64,000 nt of DNA from Bin87 sp034423595. GTDB lineage: Bacteria; Chloroflexota; Dehalococcoidia; Lucifugimonadales; UBA3495. Shown one piece after another: positions 27,369-36,416 of the stretch. Location: assembly GCA_965207025.1 (NCBI GenBank), contig OZ242258.1, positions 4,278,001-4,342,000 on the forward strand, given 5' to 3'. The position numbers and the translations under genes are program-made. How positions within the stretch are numbered: position 1 is the stretch's first letter; each line of letters begins with the position of its first letter. The notes under the pieces were generated by a model that saw nothing but the letters and a program-made list of their open reading frames with translations, made no database searches and had not been told where the DNA came from.

Positions 27369-28787
27369 ATGCCTGCCAACCACGTGGATACCGTCATCGT
27401 AGGCGGTCAGATCGTCACTTCGTCGCAGGTGTACGAAAGCTCCATCGCCGTCGCCGGCGAAAAGATCGTCGCCATCGGCCCGGAGGCTTACCTGCCGGCG
27501 GCGGATAACTACATCGACGCGTCGGGCAAGTTTGTCCTGCCGGGCCTCATCGACAGCCACGTCCACCTGGACGGGCATGACGACTACGCCCTGGGTTCCC
27601 TGGCCGCCGCCCATGCCGGCCTCACCACCCTGATCCCCTTCGGCACCTATCAGCTGGAGGGCGACGAATCCCTGCCCCAGGCCACGCACCGCACCCGCGA
27701 GACCGTGGAGCAGTGCGCTCTAACCGACTTCGCCTTTCACTTCATCCTGCAAAACCGGCCCAGCATCCTCTCCGGCCTCCCCGACACCATCGACCTGGGC
27801 GTCAAGTCGTTCAAGATGTTCATGACCTACAAGAAACGCCCAGGCCGGATGTGCGATGACGACTACATCTGCGAGGCGATGGACATGGTGGGTCGCGGCG
27901 GAGGCGTGCTGCAACTGCACTGCGAGAGCGGCAACATTATCGAGTACCTGGAAAACAAGCTCATCGGCGAGGGGCACACCCACCCCACCGACTTCCCCAC
28001 CGCCTGCCCCGACTGGGCGGAGGAGGAGGCCATCAACCGCGCCGTCAAAATGTCTGCCGCAACCCGGTGCCCCACCTACGTCGTCCATCTCAGTACCCAG
28101 TTGGGCCTGGAGCGCATCAAGCAGGCGCAGAGCCTCGGGCAGCGCGTCTGGACCGAAACCTGTCCCCAGTACCTGCTGCTCTCCGACGCGCAGATGGCAG
28201 ATTTCGGCCCGCTGGCCAAGATCGGCCCGCCCCTGCGTCCCGAGGACGGCCCCGACCGCGACGCGCTGTGGCAGGGCCTCCGTCAGGGCAACGTGTCCAT
28301 CGTCGCCAGCGACCACTCGCCGCACCCGCGCGAGCTCAAGCAGCCCGGCTGGGACAACATCTTTGTGGACTCCAGCGGCACGTCCATCCCCTTTGGATCG
28401 CCCGGCATCGAGACCATCGTGCCGTTGATGTACAGTGAGGGCGTGGTCAAGCGGGGCCTGCCCATCTGGTGGCTGGCCCGCGTCATGGCCGAGAATCCCG
28501 CGCGCATCTTCGGCATCTACCCGCGCAAGGGCGTCATCCAGGTCGGTTCCGACGCCGACTTCCTGATCCTCGACCCCAACGGCGACCGCATCCTCACCTC
28601 GCAGAACCACCACAGCAACGCCGGCTATACTCTGTTCGAGGGCTGGCAGGTCAACGGTCGCCCGTGGATGACCATGCTGCGCGGCCAGGTGCTGCTCAAG
28701 GACGGCGAAATCCAGCAGAACCCCGGCTACGGCCAGTTCCTGGAAAGCGGCGAACCCCGCGCCCCGCTGGGCGGACCGGTTGCGTAG
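27369..28787 (+). CDS. Dihydropyrimidinase/hydantoinase-family amidohydrolase
   Basis: A 472-aa protein with all five metal positions of D-hydantoinases: HVHLD near residue 60, the carboxylated-Lys region FKMFMTYK near 140, His of LQLHCESG, His of VVHLST and Asp of ASDHSPH near 315. The enzyme opens cyclic amides such as hydantoins or dihydropyrimidines. The first strand is IDSHVHLDGHDD. The enolase-superfamily gene starts directly after its stop, and an amidase follows; together they could process a cyclic imide stepwise. Confidence 0.9.
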   Translation: MPANHVDTVIVGGQIVTSSQVYESSIAVAGEKIVAIGPEAYLPAADNYIDASGKFVLPGLIDSHVHLDGHDDYALGSLAAAHAGLTTLIPFGTYQLEGDESLPQATHRTRETVEQCALTDFAFHFILQNRPSILSGLPDTIDLGVKSFKMFMTYKKRPGRMCDDDYICEAMDMVGRGGGVLQLHCESGNIIEYLENKLIGEGHTHPTDFPTACPDWAEEEAINRAVKMSAATRCPTYVVHLSTQLGLERIKQAQSLGQRVWTETCPQYLLLSDAQMADFGPLAKIGPPLRPEDGPDRDALWQGLRQGNVSIVASDHSPHPRELKQPGWDNIFVDSSGTSIPFGSPGIETIVPLMYSEGVVKRGLPIWWLARVMAENPARIFGIYPRKGVIQVGSDADFLILDPNGDRILTSQNHHSNAGYTLFEGWQVNGRPWMTMLRGQVLLKDGEIQQNPGYGQFLESGEPRAPLGGPVA

Positions 28788-29837
28788 ATGAAAATTACCA
28801 ACATCACCGCCGTATATCCCCGGTATCAGCACGTCGTACCATCCTGGCGCACCCACTTCTGGCAGATCGTCGTTCGAGTGGAGACCGATGTCGGAGTCGC
28901 CGGTCTGGGCTACGGTGGTGGTGGTGTAGCCGGCGTTGAGATCGTTAATCGCCACTTCCGCGAACTGCTAATCGGCCGCGAGGTCAACACGTCGGAGGAC
29001 ATCGCCGGCATCTGGGATTACCTCTACGACCAATCGCTTCCCTACGGTCGCAAGGGGTTGGCCATCATGGCCCTGAGCGGCGTTGACCTCGCCCTCTACG
29101 ACCTGCTGGGCAAGGCGGAAGGAAAGCCGGTGTATGAAATTCTCGGCGGCACCAAGAAATCCCCTATTATCGCCTACGCCACGGGCGCTAATTCGCAGGC
29201 GTACCGCGACCGGGGCTTCCTACACCACAAGTTTCCCCACCGATTCACCGGAGACCCGGCCGACTACGAAACGGCTACCACCGCAGCAGCCGACGCGCGG
29301 CAACTCTACGGCCCCGACGCCCGTATCATGGTGGACTGCTATATGTCGTGGGACGCTGAAGTGACCACGCGCATGGCCGAGATTCTTTCGGAGTTCAACC
29401 TCTATTGGTACGAGGACGTGCTGACCCCCGACGACCTGCCCGGTCAGGCTGACCTGCGATCCGTCGCCGCGCCCACGCTCATCGCCGGCGGCGAGCATGA
29501 ATTCACCCATCACGGATTCGCGGACATCGCGCGCGCCGGCGCTCTGGGTCTGTGGCAGCCCGACATCACCTGGTGCGGCGGTATCACTGCCGGCCTGCGC
29601 ATCATCGACCTAGCCCGCGATGCCGGCGTGCCCGTATCGCCACATCGCGGCGCGGAGGTTTGGGGACTGCACCTCATCGCCGCCAGCGATTGGGCCGATT
29701 TCGCCGAAATGCACTCCGACCACATCAACGCCCAGCGCGATGATCTGTGGCTTGACGAGCCGCAGGTCGTGGATGGATATATCACTCCGCCAGACCGTCC
29801 CGGGTTCGGCGTGACCCTAAATGAGGCAATGCTGTAA
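28788..29837 (+). CDS. Enolase-superfamily (mandelate racemase/muconate lactonizing type) dehydratase or racemase
   Basis: A 349-aa protein with an N-terminal capping domain and a barrel. Metal ligands are visible in MVDCYMSWD, YWYEDVL and GGEHEF, and the C-terminal SPHRGAEVWG holds a candidate general base His. The second-strand KxK acid/base motif of racemases is replaced by HKFPH, which points away from muconate-cycloisomerase and towards the rhamnonate-type acid-sugar dehydratases. The gene starts right after the hydantoinase stop, and an amidase gene begins 2 bp after its stop. Confidence 0.88.
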   Translation: MKITNITAVYPRYQHVVPSWRTHFWQIVVRVETDVGVAGLGYGGGGVAGVEIVNRHFRELLIGREVNTSEDIAGIWDYLYDQSLPYGRKGLAIMALSGVDLALYDLLGKAEGKPVYEILGGTKKSPIIAYATGANSQAYRDRGFLHHKFPHRFTGDPADYETATTAAADARQLYGPDARIMVDCYMSWDAEVTTRMAEILSEFNLYWYEDVLTPDDLPGQADLRSVAAPTLIAGGEHEFTHHGFADIARAGALGLWQPDITWCGGITAGLRIIDLARDAGVPVSPHRGAEVWGLHLIAASDWADFAEMHSDHINAQRDDLWLDEPQVVDGYITPPDRPGFGVTLNEAML

Positions 29838-29839
29838 CC

Positions 29840-31015
29840 ATGTCCGATCCCCTCAACGCCTTCTGCGCCGACAGCGACGCCTACCTGCCCGGCGCGGCTG
29901 ATGGCCCGCTCGCCGGTCTGACCTTTGCCGCCAAGGACATCTTCGACGTGGCCGGCCACGTCACCGGATGCGGCAATCCCCACTGGAAAGCCACCCACGG
30001 CCCTGCCACATCAACTGCCTGGGTCGTGCAGACCCTGGTGGACGCCGGCGCAACCATGACCGGCAAGACCATCACCGACGAGCTGACCCGCGGCATCTTC
30101 GGCGAGAATATGCACTACGGAACACCGCGCAACCCTCGCGCGCCTGGCCGTGTGCCCGGCGGTTCGTCCAGCGGTTCCGCGTCGGCAGTAGCCGGCAAGC
30201 TGGTAGATTTCGCGCTGGGATCCGACACCGGCGGGTCGGTGCGCGTGCCGGCCAGCTTCTGCGGACTCTACGGCCTGCGTCCAACTCATGGCCGTATCCC
30301 TCTGGATGGAATGTTGCTCCAGGCCCCAAGCTACGACACCATCGGCTGGTTCGCCCGCGATGCCGAAACCTTTGCCCGTGTGGGTGCGACTATTCTGCCT
30401 CCGCCAGCAGAGACGTCACGCCCGAGCCGACTCGTCATCGCCGAGGACGCTTTTGAGTTGGCGGAGGCGCCGGTGCGCGAGACGTTGGAATCAGCCATCG
30501 ATACCATCGCCGCTGCGTTCGACTCGCGGATAACCGAGCGCCTCTCGCCCACCAGCCTGGAGGAATGGTCCGGACACCAGCAAATACTCCAGAGCCGCGA
30601 GGCTTGGCTGTCCATCCGCGACTGGCTGGATGCGGTGAATCCTGCCATGAGCTTTGAGGTATCCGACCGCTACGTCACCGCCCGCGCCGTCACCGATGAG
30701 CAGGTGGTTGATGCCCAGGCCGGCCGCGATTCCATCATCGCCCGCATGAACGAGGTTTTCCAGGATGGCGAAACCGTCGTATGCCTGCCCACCACCGTCG
30801 GACCGGCCCCGCCGCTAGGTCAGGCCGTGTCCGACCGCCACACCCTGCGCCTGCGCAACAGCGCGCTGACATCCGTCGCAGGCAACACCGGCCGGCCGCA
30901 GATCAGCCTGCCGCTATGCGAGGTGGGCGGCCTGCCCATCGGCCTGTCCCTGCTCGGCGACTACAATTCAGATGAGCAACTCATCGCCATCGCTCGGGAA
31001 ATCTCGCGTACCTGA
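29840..31015 (+). CDS. Amidase-signature-family hydrolase
   Basis: A 391-aa protein with catalytic Lys32 (AAKDIFDV), the Ser loop GGSSSGSA at 107-114 and nucleophile Ser133 in DTGGSVRVPA. Compared with the 479-aa amidase at 11335-12774, it is about 90 residues shorter, lacking the long N-terminal helices. Position three in the hydantoinase, enolase-like, amidase series, with 2 bp from the previous gene, indicates an operon. The substrate is unknown, but an amide made by ring opening is a reasonable guess. Confidence 0.88.
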   Translation: MSDPLNAFCADSDAYLPGAADGPLAGLTFAAKDIFDVAGHVTGCGNPHWKATHGPATSTAWVVQTLVDAGATMTGKTITDELTRGIFGENMHYGTPRNPRAPGRVPGGSSSGSASAVAGKLVDFALGSDTGGSVRVPASFCGLYGLRPTHGRIPLDGMLLQAPSYDTIGWFARDAETFARVGATILPPPAETSRPSRLVIAEDAFELAEAPVRETLESAIDTIAAAFDSRITERLSPTSLEEWSGHQQILQSREAWLSIRDWLDAVNPAMSFEVSDRYVTARAVTDEQVVDAQAGRDSIIARMNEVFQDGETVVCLPTTVGPAPPLGQAVSDRHTLRLRNSALTSVAGNTGRPQISLPLCEVGGLPIGLSLLGDYNSDEQLIAIAREISRT

Positions 31016-31027
31016 AGCGAAGTCACC

Positions 31028-31318
31028 ATGAAGATCGAATACAGCGCGGACATTGACGCTCTTTACGTCTATTTCCAAGAGGTCGAAGTAGCTACAAGCG
31101 CGGAACCCGATGACGGTATCCTGGTCGATCTTGACGACCAGGGCGAAGTGGTGGGTATCGAGTTCCTGGATGCTAGCGAACGGTTTGAGTCCGCTGACGC
31201 GGCATTGATGCTGGTGGACGGCGGACCGAATTACACTAAGGCAAACGCCAAAAGAATCCGGTCCATTCTGTCGCACCACACGCGGGTCGCGTCACTTATT
31301 CAGGACGACGTCGATTAG
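31028..31318 (+). CDS. DUF2283-family small protein
   Basis: A 96-aa protein whose first 55 residues match the DUF2283 pattern: MKIEYSADIDALYVYF, DDGILVDLDDQGEVVGIEFLDAS. DUF2283 proteins often sit next to a DUF4258-type partner and are suspected antitoxins. Here no DUF4258 is adjacent, unlike the pair at 48892-49657. Its 3' end overlaps the convergent ThDP enzyme gene by 27 bp, so transcription of the two may interfere. Confidence 0.8.
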   Translation: MKIEYSADIDALYVYFQEVEVATSAEPDDGILVDLDDQGEVVGIEFLDASERFESADAALMLVDGGPNYTKANAKRIRSILSHHTRVASLIQDDVD

Positions 31319-32992
31319 CGCGATTCGCCCCTCCTGCACCGCCGCCAGGCCGTTCCGCAGCGCCTGATGCAGTTGCTCGGGATCCTCCACCCGCTCGCCG
31401 TAGCCGCCGAAGGGTTCAACCAGCTTGGCGTAGTCCGGGCCGGGGATGTGGACGCCGTGCCAGATGCCGGATTGCGCGGCATCGCCGTCGGGGTAGTAGG
31501 CCAGGTGGTTGCCCCGCATGGCCTCGTAGCCGCCGTTGTTGTACAACACCGTCAGAAAGGGCAGGTTAGCCTCGCACGCCACGCCGAAGCACTGCGTCAC
31601 CGGGTTGTACAGGAAGCCGCCGTCTCCCATCAGGGCCACCACCGGCTGGTCGCGCTTCGCCAATTTCACGCCCAGCGCGAGTCCCAGCCCTTGGCCTAAA
31701 CCGCCGTTGGTTTTGTAGTAGCTCTGTGGCCGGTCCCAGTGCACGTGTCGTCCCACCGAGGGCCGGTGGGTGGTCACCTCCTCCGCGTACACTACGTCTC
31801 CGGGCATCACCTCGCTGAGCGCCGCGCCCAGCCACGCCGGATCTATGGGGCTGCTGTTGCTGGAGGCAGATTCTGCGGCGCGAGTTGCTTCCGCCAGCCG
31901 GTCGTGCTCTGCGGCCCAACGCTGCCGCCGTTCTTCGATCTTGCCCATCTGTTGCGCGGCCTCGGGACGCAGGGCCTCGGCCAGCAAACCGAGTCCCAGG
32001 GTCAGGTCGCCTTCAACGTATCTGTCCGCAAACAGGTTCTGATACACCATGTATTCCTTGATGGTGGTCTCGCCCATGGCGACCACCGTGGCGTGCTGCG
32101 GGCCGGACTGCGGCGGATACCACGGCGCGCGGCTGCCGGCCAGGATGACGAGGTCGGCGTCGTCCAGATAGCGTTCCGACTGGCCGCCCAGGTACAGCGA
32201 GTGGCTCTTGGGGAAGTTGGCGTACAGCGCTGCGCTCTCAACCACCGGAATGGCAAACAGCTCGGCAAGCGCCACCAGGTTGTTGAATCCCGCCGCCTCG
32301 CGGCCCGCCGAGTCGGTGATTATCAGCGGCGACTCGCTTCGCGCCACCAGCTCGGCCAGCGAGGCAATGTCCTCGTCCGCTGGCCGCGTTTTCGGCGCGC
32401 CGGCAACCATGCGCATCTTGCTGCCCGGCGTCCAGTCGTGGATCATCGTCTCAATGGGGATGTCCATGAATGCCGGCCCCTGGGGTACACGTTGAGCCAG
32501 TTCACCGGCACGCACCAGTTGCTCGTACAGTGTATGCGGGCTGGTCGCCCGTCCACTCCACTTGGTGAATGCGTTGGCGAATCGGTCCGGGCCGCCCACC
32601 ACGCTCAGGTTTCGATACCACTGAGCCTGCGGATCAATCTCCGGGTTTTCACCGTAGCTGATGGCCTCGCCGGAGCACACCAGCATGGGGACTTCACCCA
32701 CAACGGCGCCCTGAATGCCCATGCTGCCTTGCAACAATCCGACGCCGGCGTGCAGCAACACCGCCTGCATTTTACCGGTCACGCGCGTGTAACCGGAGGC
32801 AATGTTCACGGCCAGCGTTTCGTGCCAGCAATTGATGTAATGCGGCCCCGGCGTCTCGTTGATGTGCTGCCGCGCCAGGGCTTCCCACACCGGCGCCCAC
32901 TCCGAACCGGGCGACGAAATGATGTAATCTATACCCAGGTTGCGGAACGCTTCCAGTATGGCCTCTCCGCCGTCTTGCGTTGTCGTTGTCAT
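31292..32992 (-). CDS. Thiamine diphosphate-dependent enzyme (acetolactate synthase-like)
   Basis: A 566-aa protein with the three-domain ThDP layout. The N-terminal SSPGSEWAPV holds Glu31, the residue that activates ThDP; the C-terminal ThDP/Mg motif is MGDGGF followed by NNGGY. Family members include acetolactate synthase, glyoxylate carboligase, oxalyl-CoA decarboxylase and benzoylformate decarboxylase. There is no regulatory subunit nearby, so a catabolic carboligase or decarboxylase is likelier than isoleucine-valine synthesis. It is the last gene of a run with the MFS exporter, whose stop is 3 bp upstream. Dependence on TPP is consistent with the thiamine genes in this window. Confidence 0.87.
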   Translation of the reverse strand: MTTTTQDGGEAILEAFRNLGIDYIISSPGSEWAPVWEALARQHINETPGPHYINCWHETLAVNIASGYTRVTGKMQAVLLHAGVGLLQGSMGIQGAVVGEVPMLVCSGEAISYGENPEIDPQAQWYRNLSVVGGPDRFANAFTKWSGRATSPHTLYEQLVRAGELAQRVPQGPAFMDIPIETMIHDWTPGSKMRMVAGAPKTRPADEDIASLAELVARSESPLIITDSAGREAAGFNNLVALAELFAIPVVESAALYANFPKSHSLYLGGQSERYLDDADLVILAGSRAPWYPPQSGPQHATVVAMGETTIKEYMVYQNLFADRYVEGDLTLGLGLLAEALRPEAAQQMGKIEERRQRWAAEHDRLAEATRAAESASSNSSPIDPAWLGAALSEVMPGDVVYAEEVTTHRPSVGRHVHWDRPQSYYKTNGGLGQGLGLALGVKLAKRDQPVVALMGDGGFLYNPVTQCFGVACEANLPFLTVLYNNGGYEAMRGNHLAYYPDGDAAQSGIWHGVHIPGPDYAKLVEPFGGYGERVEDPEQLHQALRNGLAAVQEGRIALIDVVLNK

Positions 32993-32995
32993 GCT

Positions 32996-34516
32996 TCAGT
33001 CCTCCTGGCCTTGGCTGGTGGCGGGACGTAGTACGGGTTCGGTTGCGGCCGGGGGCGCGGGTACGGCCTGTCCTTCCCGGTGTGTGGGCAGCGCCGACAG
33101 GAACAATGCAACCAGCAGCGAACCCATCATAGCGAAAAAGGCGAATTGCAGTCCTTGTGTGAAGGCAGCGCCGACCCCGGTTGCCCCGCTCTGGCGCACC
33201 GCGTCCAGGCTCGGCTCATAGCCCATGGACCCCATGGTAGCCGTTACAATTGCCGTGGCAACAGCGATGCTGACCACGTTGCCGGCGTTGCGGATCAGGT
33301 TCACCAGCCCCGATATGACGCCGTGGCTATCCCGTTCCACCGCGCTCAGGATGGAGCTGGAGTTGGGCGAGTAGAAGGTGCCCATCCCGCTGCTGGTCAG
33401 CATCAGCGCCGGGATCACGTGGAGCAGAGATGATTCCGCAGTAAGTTGCGAGAGGATGGCAATGCCGGTACTGGACAGGATCAGGCCGGCCACGGTGAAC
33501 TTGCGCCATCCGAAGCGGTCCGACCACCGCCCGCTCAAAGGCCCCAGGATGGCCATGCACATCGCCCCAGGCACCACCGCCAAACCAGCCACCGATGGCC
33601 GGAACCCCAGCACGTTTTGCAGGTAGAACGGCGTCATAAAAAGTACCGCCGAGCTGCCCATGAACATCAGGTAGTTCGCGGTAACGCCCAGGAAAAAGTT
33701 CCGCCGGCGGAACAGACGCAACTGCAGCATGGGGCTAGCGTAGCGGAGTTCCCACCAGATGAAACCGGCCAGCAGCACCACGAATACGCAGACAGCCGCC
33801 AGAATCGGCGGCGACGTCCAACCCGCCCGGTGCGCGTTCGATATCCCCAGCAGCAATGCCAGCAACGCGCTGGACGACAGGAATGCTCCCAGCCAGTCGA
33901 ACCGCGCCCGCTGGGGACTGCGGACGCTCAGGGGGCCGTTTCCGGCCGGCAGCACCGCGAGGCTCACCGCGACGCTGGCCAGCACCATGGGCACGGTGGC
34001 GAAAAACACCGACCGCCAGCCGAAGGCGTCCACGAGGAAACCGCCCAGCGCCGGGCCGGCCACCGCTCCCGTGCCCACCATTGTCATGATCAGACCGATG
34101 GCCTTGCCCCGTTCGCCCGGCGGAAACGCTCCGATAATGATGGCCATGCCGGTGCCCTGGGTCATGGCCGCGCCGGCGCCTTGCAGGATCCGCGCCACTA
34201 TCAGGACCGCCAGATCAGTCGAGGTTCCGGCGGCGATGGACCCGGCGATAATCACTACCGAACCCATCAGATACACCCGCTTCGCGCCGATCAGGTCCGC
34301 CAGCCGGCCCATGGGCAGCAGCAGGGTGATGATGGTCATGGCGAACCCGATCATCAGCCACTGGACGCTGGGGATCGGCGCATGGAAATGCGTGGCTATG
34401 GTGGGCAACGCCACTCCCACGCTGCCGTGGTCCACCACGGAGGCAAACGTGCCCACCGCCATGGCGGCGAAGGCATACCACTTGAACCGCGGGCTGCTGG
34501 CTAACGATACGATCAC
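32996..34516 (-). CDS. MFS transporter, DHA2 (14-helix) type
   Basis: A 506-aa protein with about 14 membrane helices, the DHA2 signature. The start is GTG 34516, overlapping the protease stop as GTGA. The motifs MGRLADLIGAKRVY (motif A) and GGFLVDAFGWRSVFF (motif C region) are visible. DHA2 proteins are usually proton-driven drug exporters. The setting next to a ThDP enzyme and a phosphotriesterase-like enzyme suggests export or import of a metabolite, but this is inference. Confidence 0.9.
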   Translation of the reverse strand: MIVSLASSPRFKWYAFAAMAVGTFASVVDHGSVGVALPTIATHFHAPIPSVQWLMIGFAMTIITLLLPMGRLADLIGAKRVYLMGSVVIIAGSIAAGTSTDLAVLIVARILQGAGAAMTQGTGMAIIIGAFPPGERGKAIGLIMTMVGTGAVAGPALGGFLVDAFGWRSVFFATVPMVLASVAVSLAVLPAGNGPLSVRSPQRARFDWLGAFLSSSALLALLLGISNAHRAGWTSPPILAAVCVFVVLLAGFIWWELRYASPMLQLRLFRRRNFFLGVTANYLMFMGSSAVLFMTPFYLQNVLGFRPSVAGLAVVPGAMCMAILGPLSGRWSDRFGWRKFTVAGLILSSTGIAILSQLTAESSLLHVIPALMLTSSGMGTFYSPNSSSILSAVERDSHGVISGLVNLIRNAGNVVSIAVATAIVTATMGSMGYEPSLDAVRQSGATGVGAAFTQGLQFAFFAMMGSLLVALFLSALPTHREGQAVPAPPAATEPVLRPATSQGQED

Positions 34517-34917
34517 GAATACACCAGCTCAAGCCGGTCCTGTGGAAAGTCGTAATCCATCCGCATACGGTTCAGTATGTCCCGCCCTAATAGCGAGGGT
34601 AAACCATCAGTTGGCGAACCGGGCTTGGCAATAGCAATTTGAACAGCTAAATCATGCGTACCATCGCCGTGGGAAAATTTGATCAGTGCGGTTTCACGAT
34701 AGTACGTCAGCACTCCACCCACGCCCTCAAAGGATTGCGGAAGAATCAATCTATCATTTGGGCAGTCTAGGTCGTTTGCGTCGTTGGAATGCAAGACGGT
34801 AGAAGCCGCGCCCGTGTCAACCAGAAAGACCACATCGCTGTCAACACCGATACGAGGCAGGACAAGACGGGCCTGTACGTAAGGCAACCCTTGCTCCGTA
34901 AAATAGCCGGCAATCAC
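34513..34917 (-). CDS. Retropepsin-like aspartic protease
   Basis: I start at GTG 34917, which overlaps the DUF5678 stop as GTGA; GTG 34926 is the alternative. The product is 134 aa. The clan AA active site is FLVDTGAASTVLH, and the second family motif is SLLGRDILNRMRMDY. A single-domain protein of this size would work as a homodimer, like retroviral protease. No transposon or retroelement context is present. Its stop overlaps the MFS start as GTGA, so three genes are coupled here. Confidence 0.8.
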   Translation of the reverse strand: MIAGYFTEQGLPYVQARLVLPRIGVDSDVVFLVDTGAASTVLHSNDANDLDCPNDRLILPQSFEGVGGVLTYYRETALIKFSHGDGTHDLAVQIAIAKPGSPTDGLPSLLGRDILNRMRMDYDFPQDRLELVYS

Positions 34918-35297
34918 AGAATCCACCGATGCGGCTTCGTATTCATAAATGCCTTTGCTGAGTGGGCGGGTCGGGCGCCACGTTCTATGAGCTTCCCTCG
35001 GAGCTCGTCCCGGGATTTCGCCACCACCATTTCCCAATTGTCGCCGAGGGCTACCCACTGGTCAGGGTATTTCCCGGTCAGCTTGGAACGCATTTTTTCC
35101 AGACGACGGGCGCGCTTGTCGTAATCACGCGAACGCACTTTGTCCCGCGTCCTCTCATCCTCTGTCCGTGCCATCATCTTGGCCAGCGCTGGGAACATGG
35201 TGCCTTCCGACATCTCATCCAGCTCGGCTAAGTTGTCCGGCCAGATGATTACGCCGTTTTCGTTGGGCGCCAGCGGACCCTCATACTTGCGTTCCAT
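34914..35297 (-). CDS. DUF5678-domain protein
   Basis: I start at ATG 35297 with GGGAGG upstream; product 127 aa. Residues about 1-65 are charged and helical (TEDERTRDKVRSRDYDKRARRLEKM); the C-terminal half has the DUF5678 pattern KYPDQWVALGDNWEMVVAKSRDELRGKLIERG in pieces. The function is unknown. It is coupled to the protease gene by a GTGA overlap, and the phosphotriesterase-like gene lies 38 bp upstream on the same strand. Confidence 0.72.
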   Translation of the reverse strand: MERKYEGPLAPNENGVIIWPDNLAELDEMSEGTMFPALAKMMARTEDERTRDKVRSRDYDKRARRLEKMRSKLTGKYPDQWVALGDNWEMVVAKSRDELRGKLIERGARPAHSAKAFMNTKPHRWIL

Positions 35298-35335
35298 CGC
35301 CCGCCTCCCTTGCTGCGTCATTCTACCCCGCTGGG

Positions 35336-36289
35336 TTATTCGCCCGCGAAAAACCGGCGCGGATTTTCCACCGTGATCTGTTGAATGTCGGCGTCCGACG
35401 CCCCCATTTCCTTCAACCGTGGGAGCACGTAGCGCGGTATGAAGTTGTACCCGTCGGGGTTGGCCTGCCGCCGCTGCTCCTGAACCTCCGCGCCGTGCCG
35501 CGCCTTTGGCACCGAATAGTCGTGGGACAGGAAGATGCGGTGGGTGAAACCGGCGTCCATCAGGGCTTTGGCGACCTCCGTGCGCTGTTCCCAGTTCGGC
35601 GTGCCGGGCCTCGTGCCGCCCGGATACCGGTCCAGTCCGAGCCACACGCCCTTGTTCAAGAGGCCGAACAGGTAATCCAGGTCGGTGTCGTCATTGCTGT
35701 GGCCGATGTACACCTGATCCAGGTTAACGCCCTCTTCCTCCAGGATACGTACCTGCGCCTCGCCAATCCTTTCGGGCGACCACGTGTGCGTCGAGATGGG
35801 CACACCTGTTGCCTGCTGCGCCCGCGCTGCGGCGCGCAGCACCACCTCCTGCGGCGGCGTGATCCCGCCCTCGTCGCTGGCGACCTTGATGATGCCGGCC
35901 TTGATGCCCGTGCCCTCGATACCTTCCTCGATCTCCCGGACGTACAGCTCCGCGATCACGTCGGGGGATAAATCGCCAAAAGGACGCGGCACGGCCAGGT
36001 GGTTGCCGGTGGCGACGATGATCTGCATGTCACTGGCCTCGGCCACCTCGCGGATCAGCAGTACGTCGCGCCCCAGGTCGAAGGTGCTTACGTCAACGAT
36101 GGTTTGCACTCCGTCCTCGCGCACGGCCCTCATGGCTGCCGTGGACTGTTCGCGGATGCCGTCGCGGTCAATGATCTCCGGATACGTATGGCGCAAGCCG
36201 GCAGCGTTGGTGCCGACGTGCTCATGGCTCAGGGTGAAGCCGAGGGCGTCGGTATCTATCGGGCCGGTCACGCTGTTCACGGTCGCCAT
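35336..36289 (-). CDS. Phosphotriesterase-family metal-dependent hydrolase
   Basis: A 317-aa protein with the binuclear metal set of the PTE family: His22 and His24 (LSHEHVG), the bridging Lys135 (IIKVASDE), His168 (STHTW), His197 (IGHSND) and Asp257 (LSHDYS). A loop with RYPGG follows the seventh strand. Members include lactonases, phosphotriesterases and parathion hydrolases; lactonase activity is commonest, and the residues alone do not distinguish them. GGAGGG precedes the ATG. It heads the run PTE, DUF5678, retropepsin, MFS, ThDP enzyme. Confidence 0.92.
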   Translation of the reverse strand: MATVNSVTGPIDTDALGFTLSHEHVGTNAAGLRHTYPEIIDRDGIREQSTAAMRAVREDGVQTIVDVSTFDLGRDVLLIREVAEASDMQIIVATGNHLAVPRPFGDLSPDVIAELYVREIEEGIEGTGIKAGIIKVASDEGGITPPQEVVLRAAARAQQATGVPISTHTWSPERIGEAQVRILEEEGVNLDQVYIGHSNDDTDLDYLFGLLNKGVWLGLDRYPGGTRPGTPNWEQRTEVAKALMDAGFTHRIFLSHDYSVPKARHGAEVQEQRRQANPDGYNFIPRYVLPRLKEMGASDADIQQITVENPRRFFAGE

Positions 36290-36361
36290 TATCGTCCCTC
36301 CTGTCCGTCCGCAAGGTGACGTATTTTATTATGATTCCCTTGATTTTGATACGGGAGTACG

Positions 36362-36389
36362 AAAAAAAGCCGCGCTTTTGGGCGCGGCT
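36362..36389 (-). terminator. Intrinsic terminator after the FmdB gene
   Basis: On the minus strand an AGCCGCGC stem closes on GCGCGGCT with an AAAAG-containing loop, followed by seven T. It is just downstream of the FmdB stop at 36417. Confidence 0.9.
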
Positions 36390-36416
36390 CAGCTTTGCTT
36401 ATGCCGTTGTGGTGGT

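Noticed and set aside
27720..28955. Long minus-strand frame opposite the hydantoinase and enolase-like genes
   Set aside because: It crosses two real genes, has no recognisable domain and has the typical antisense composition.
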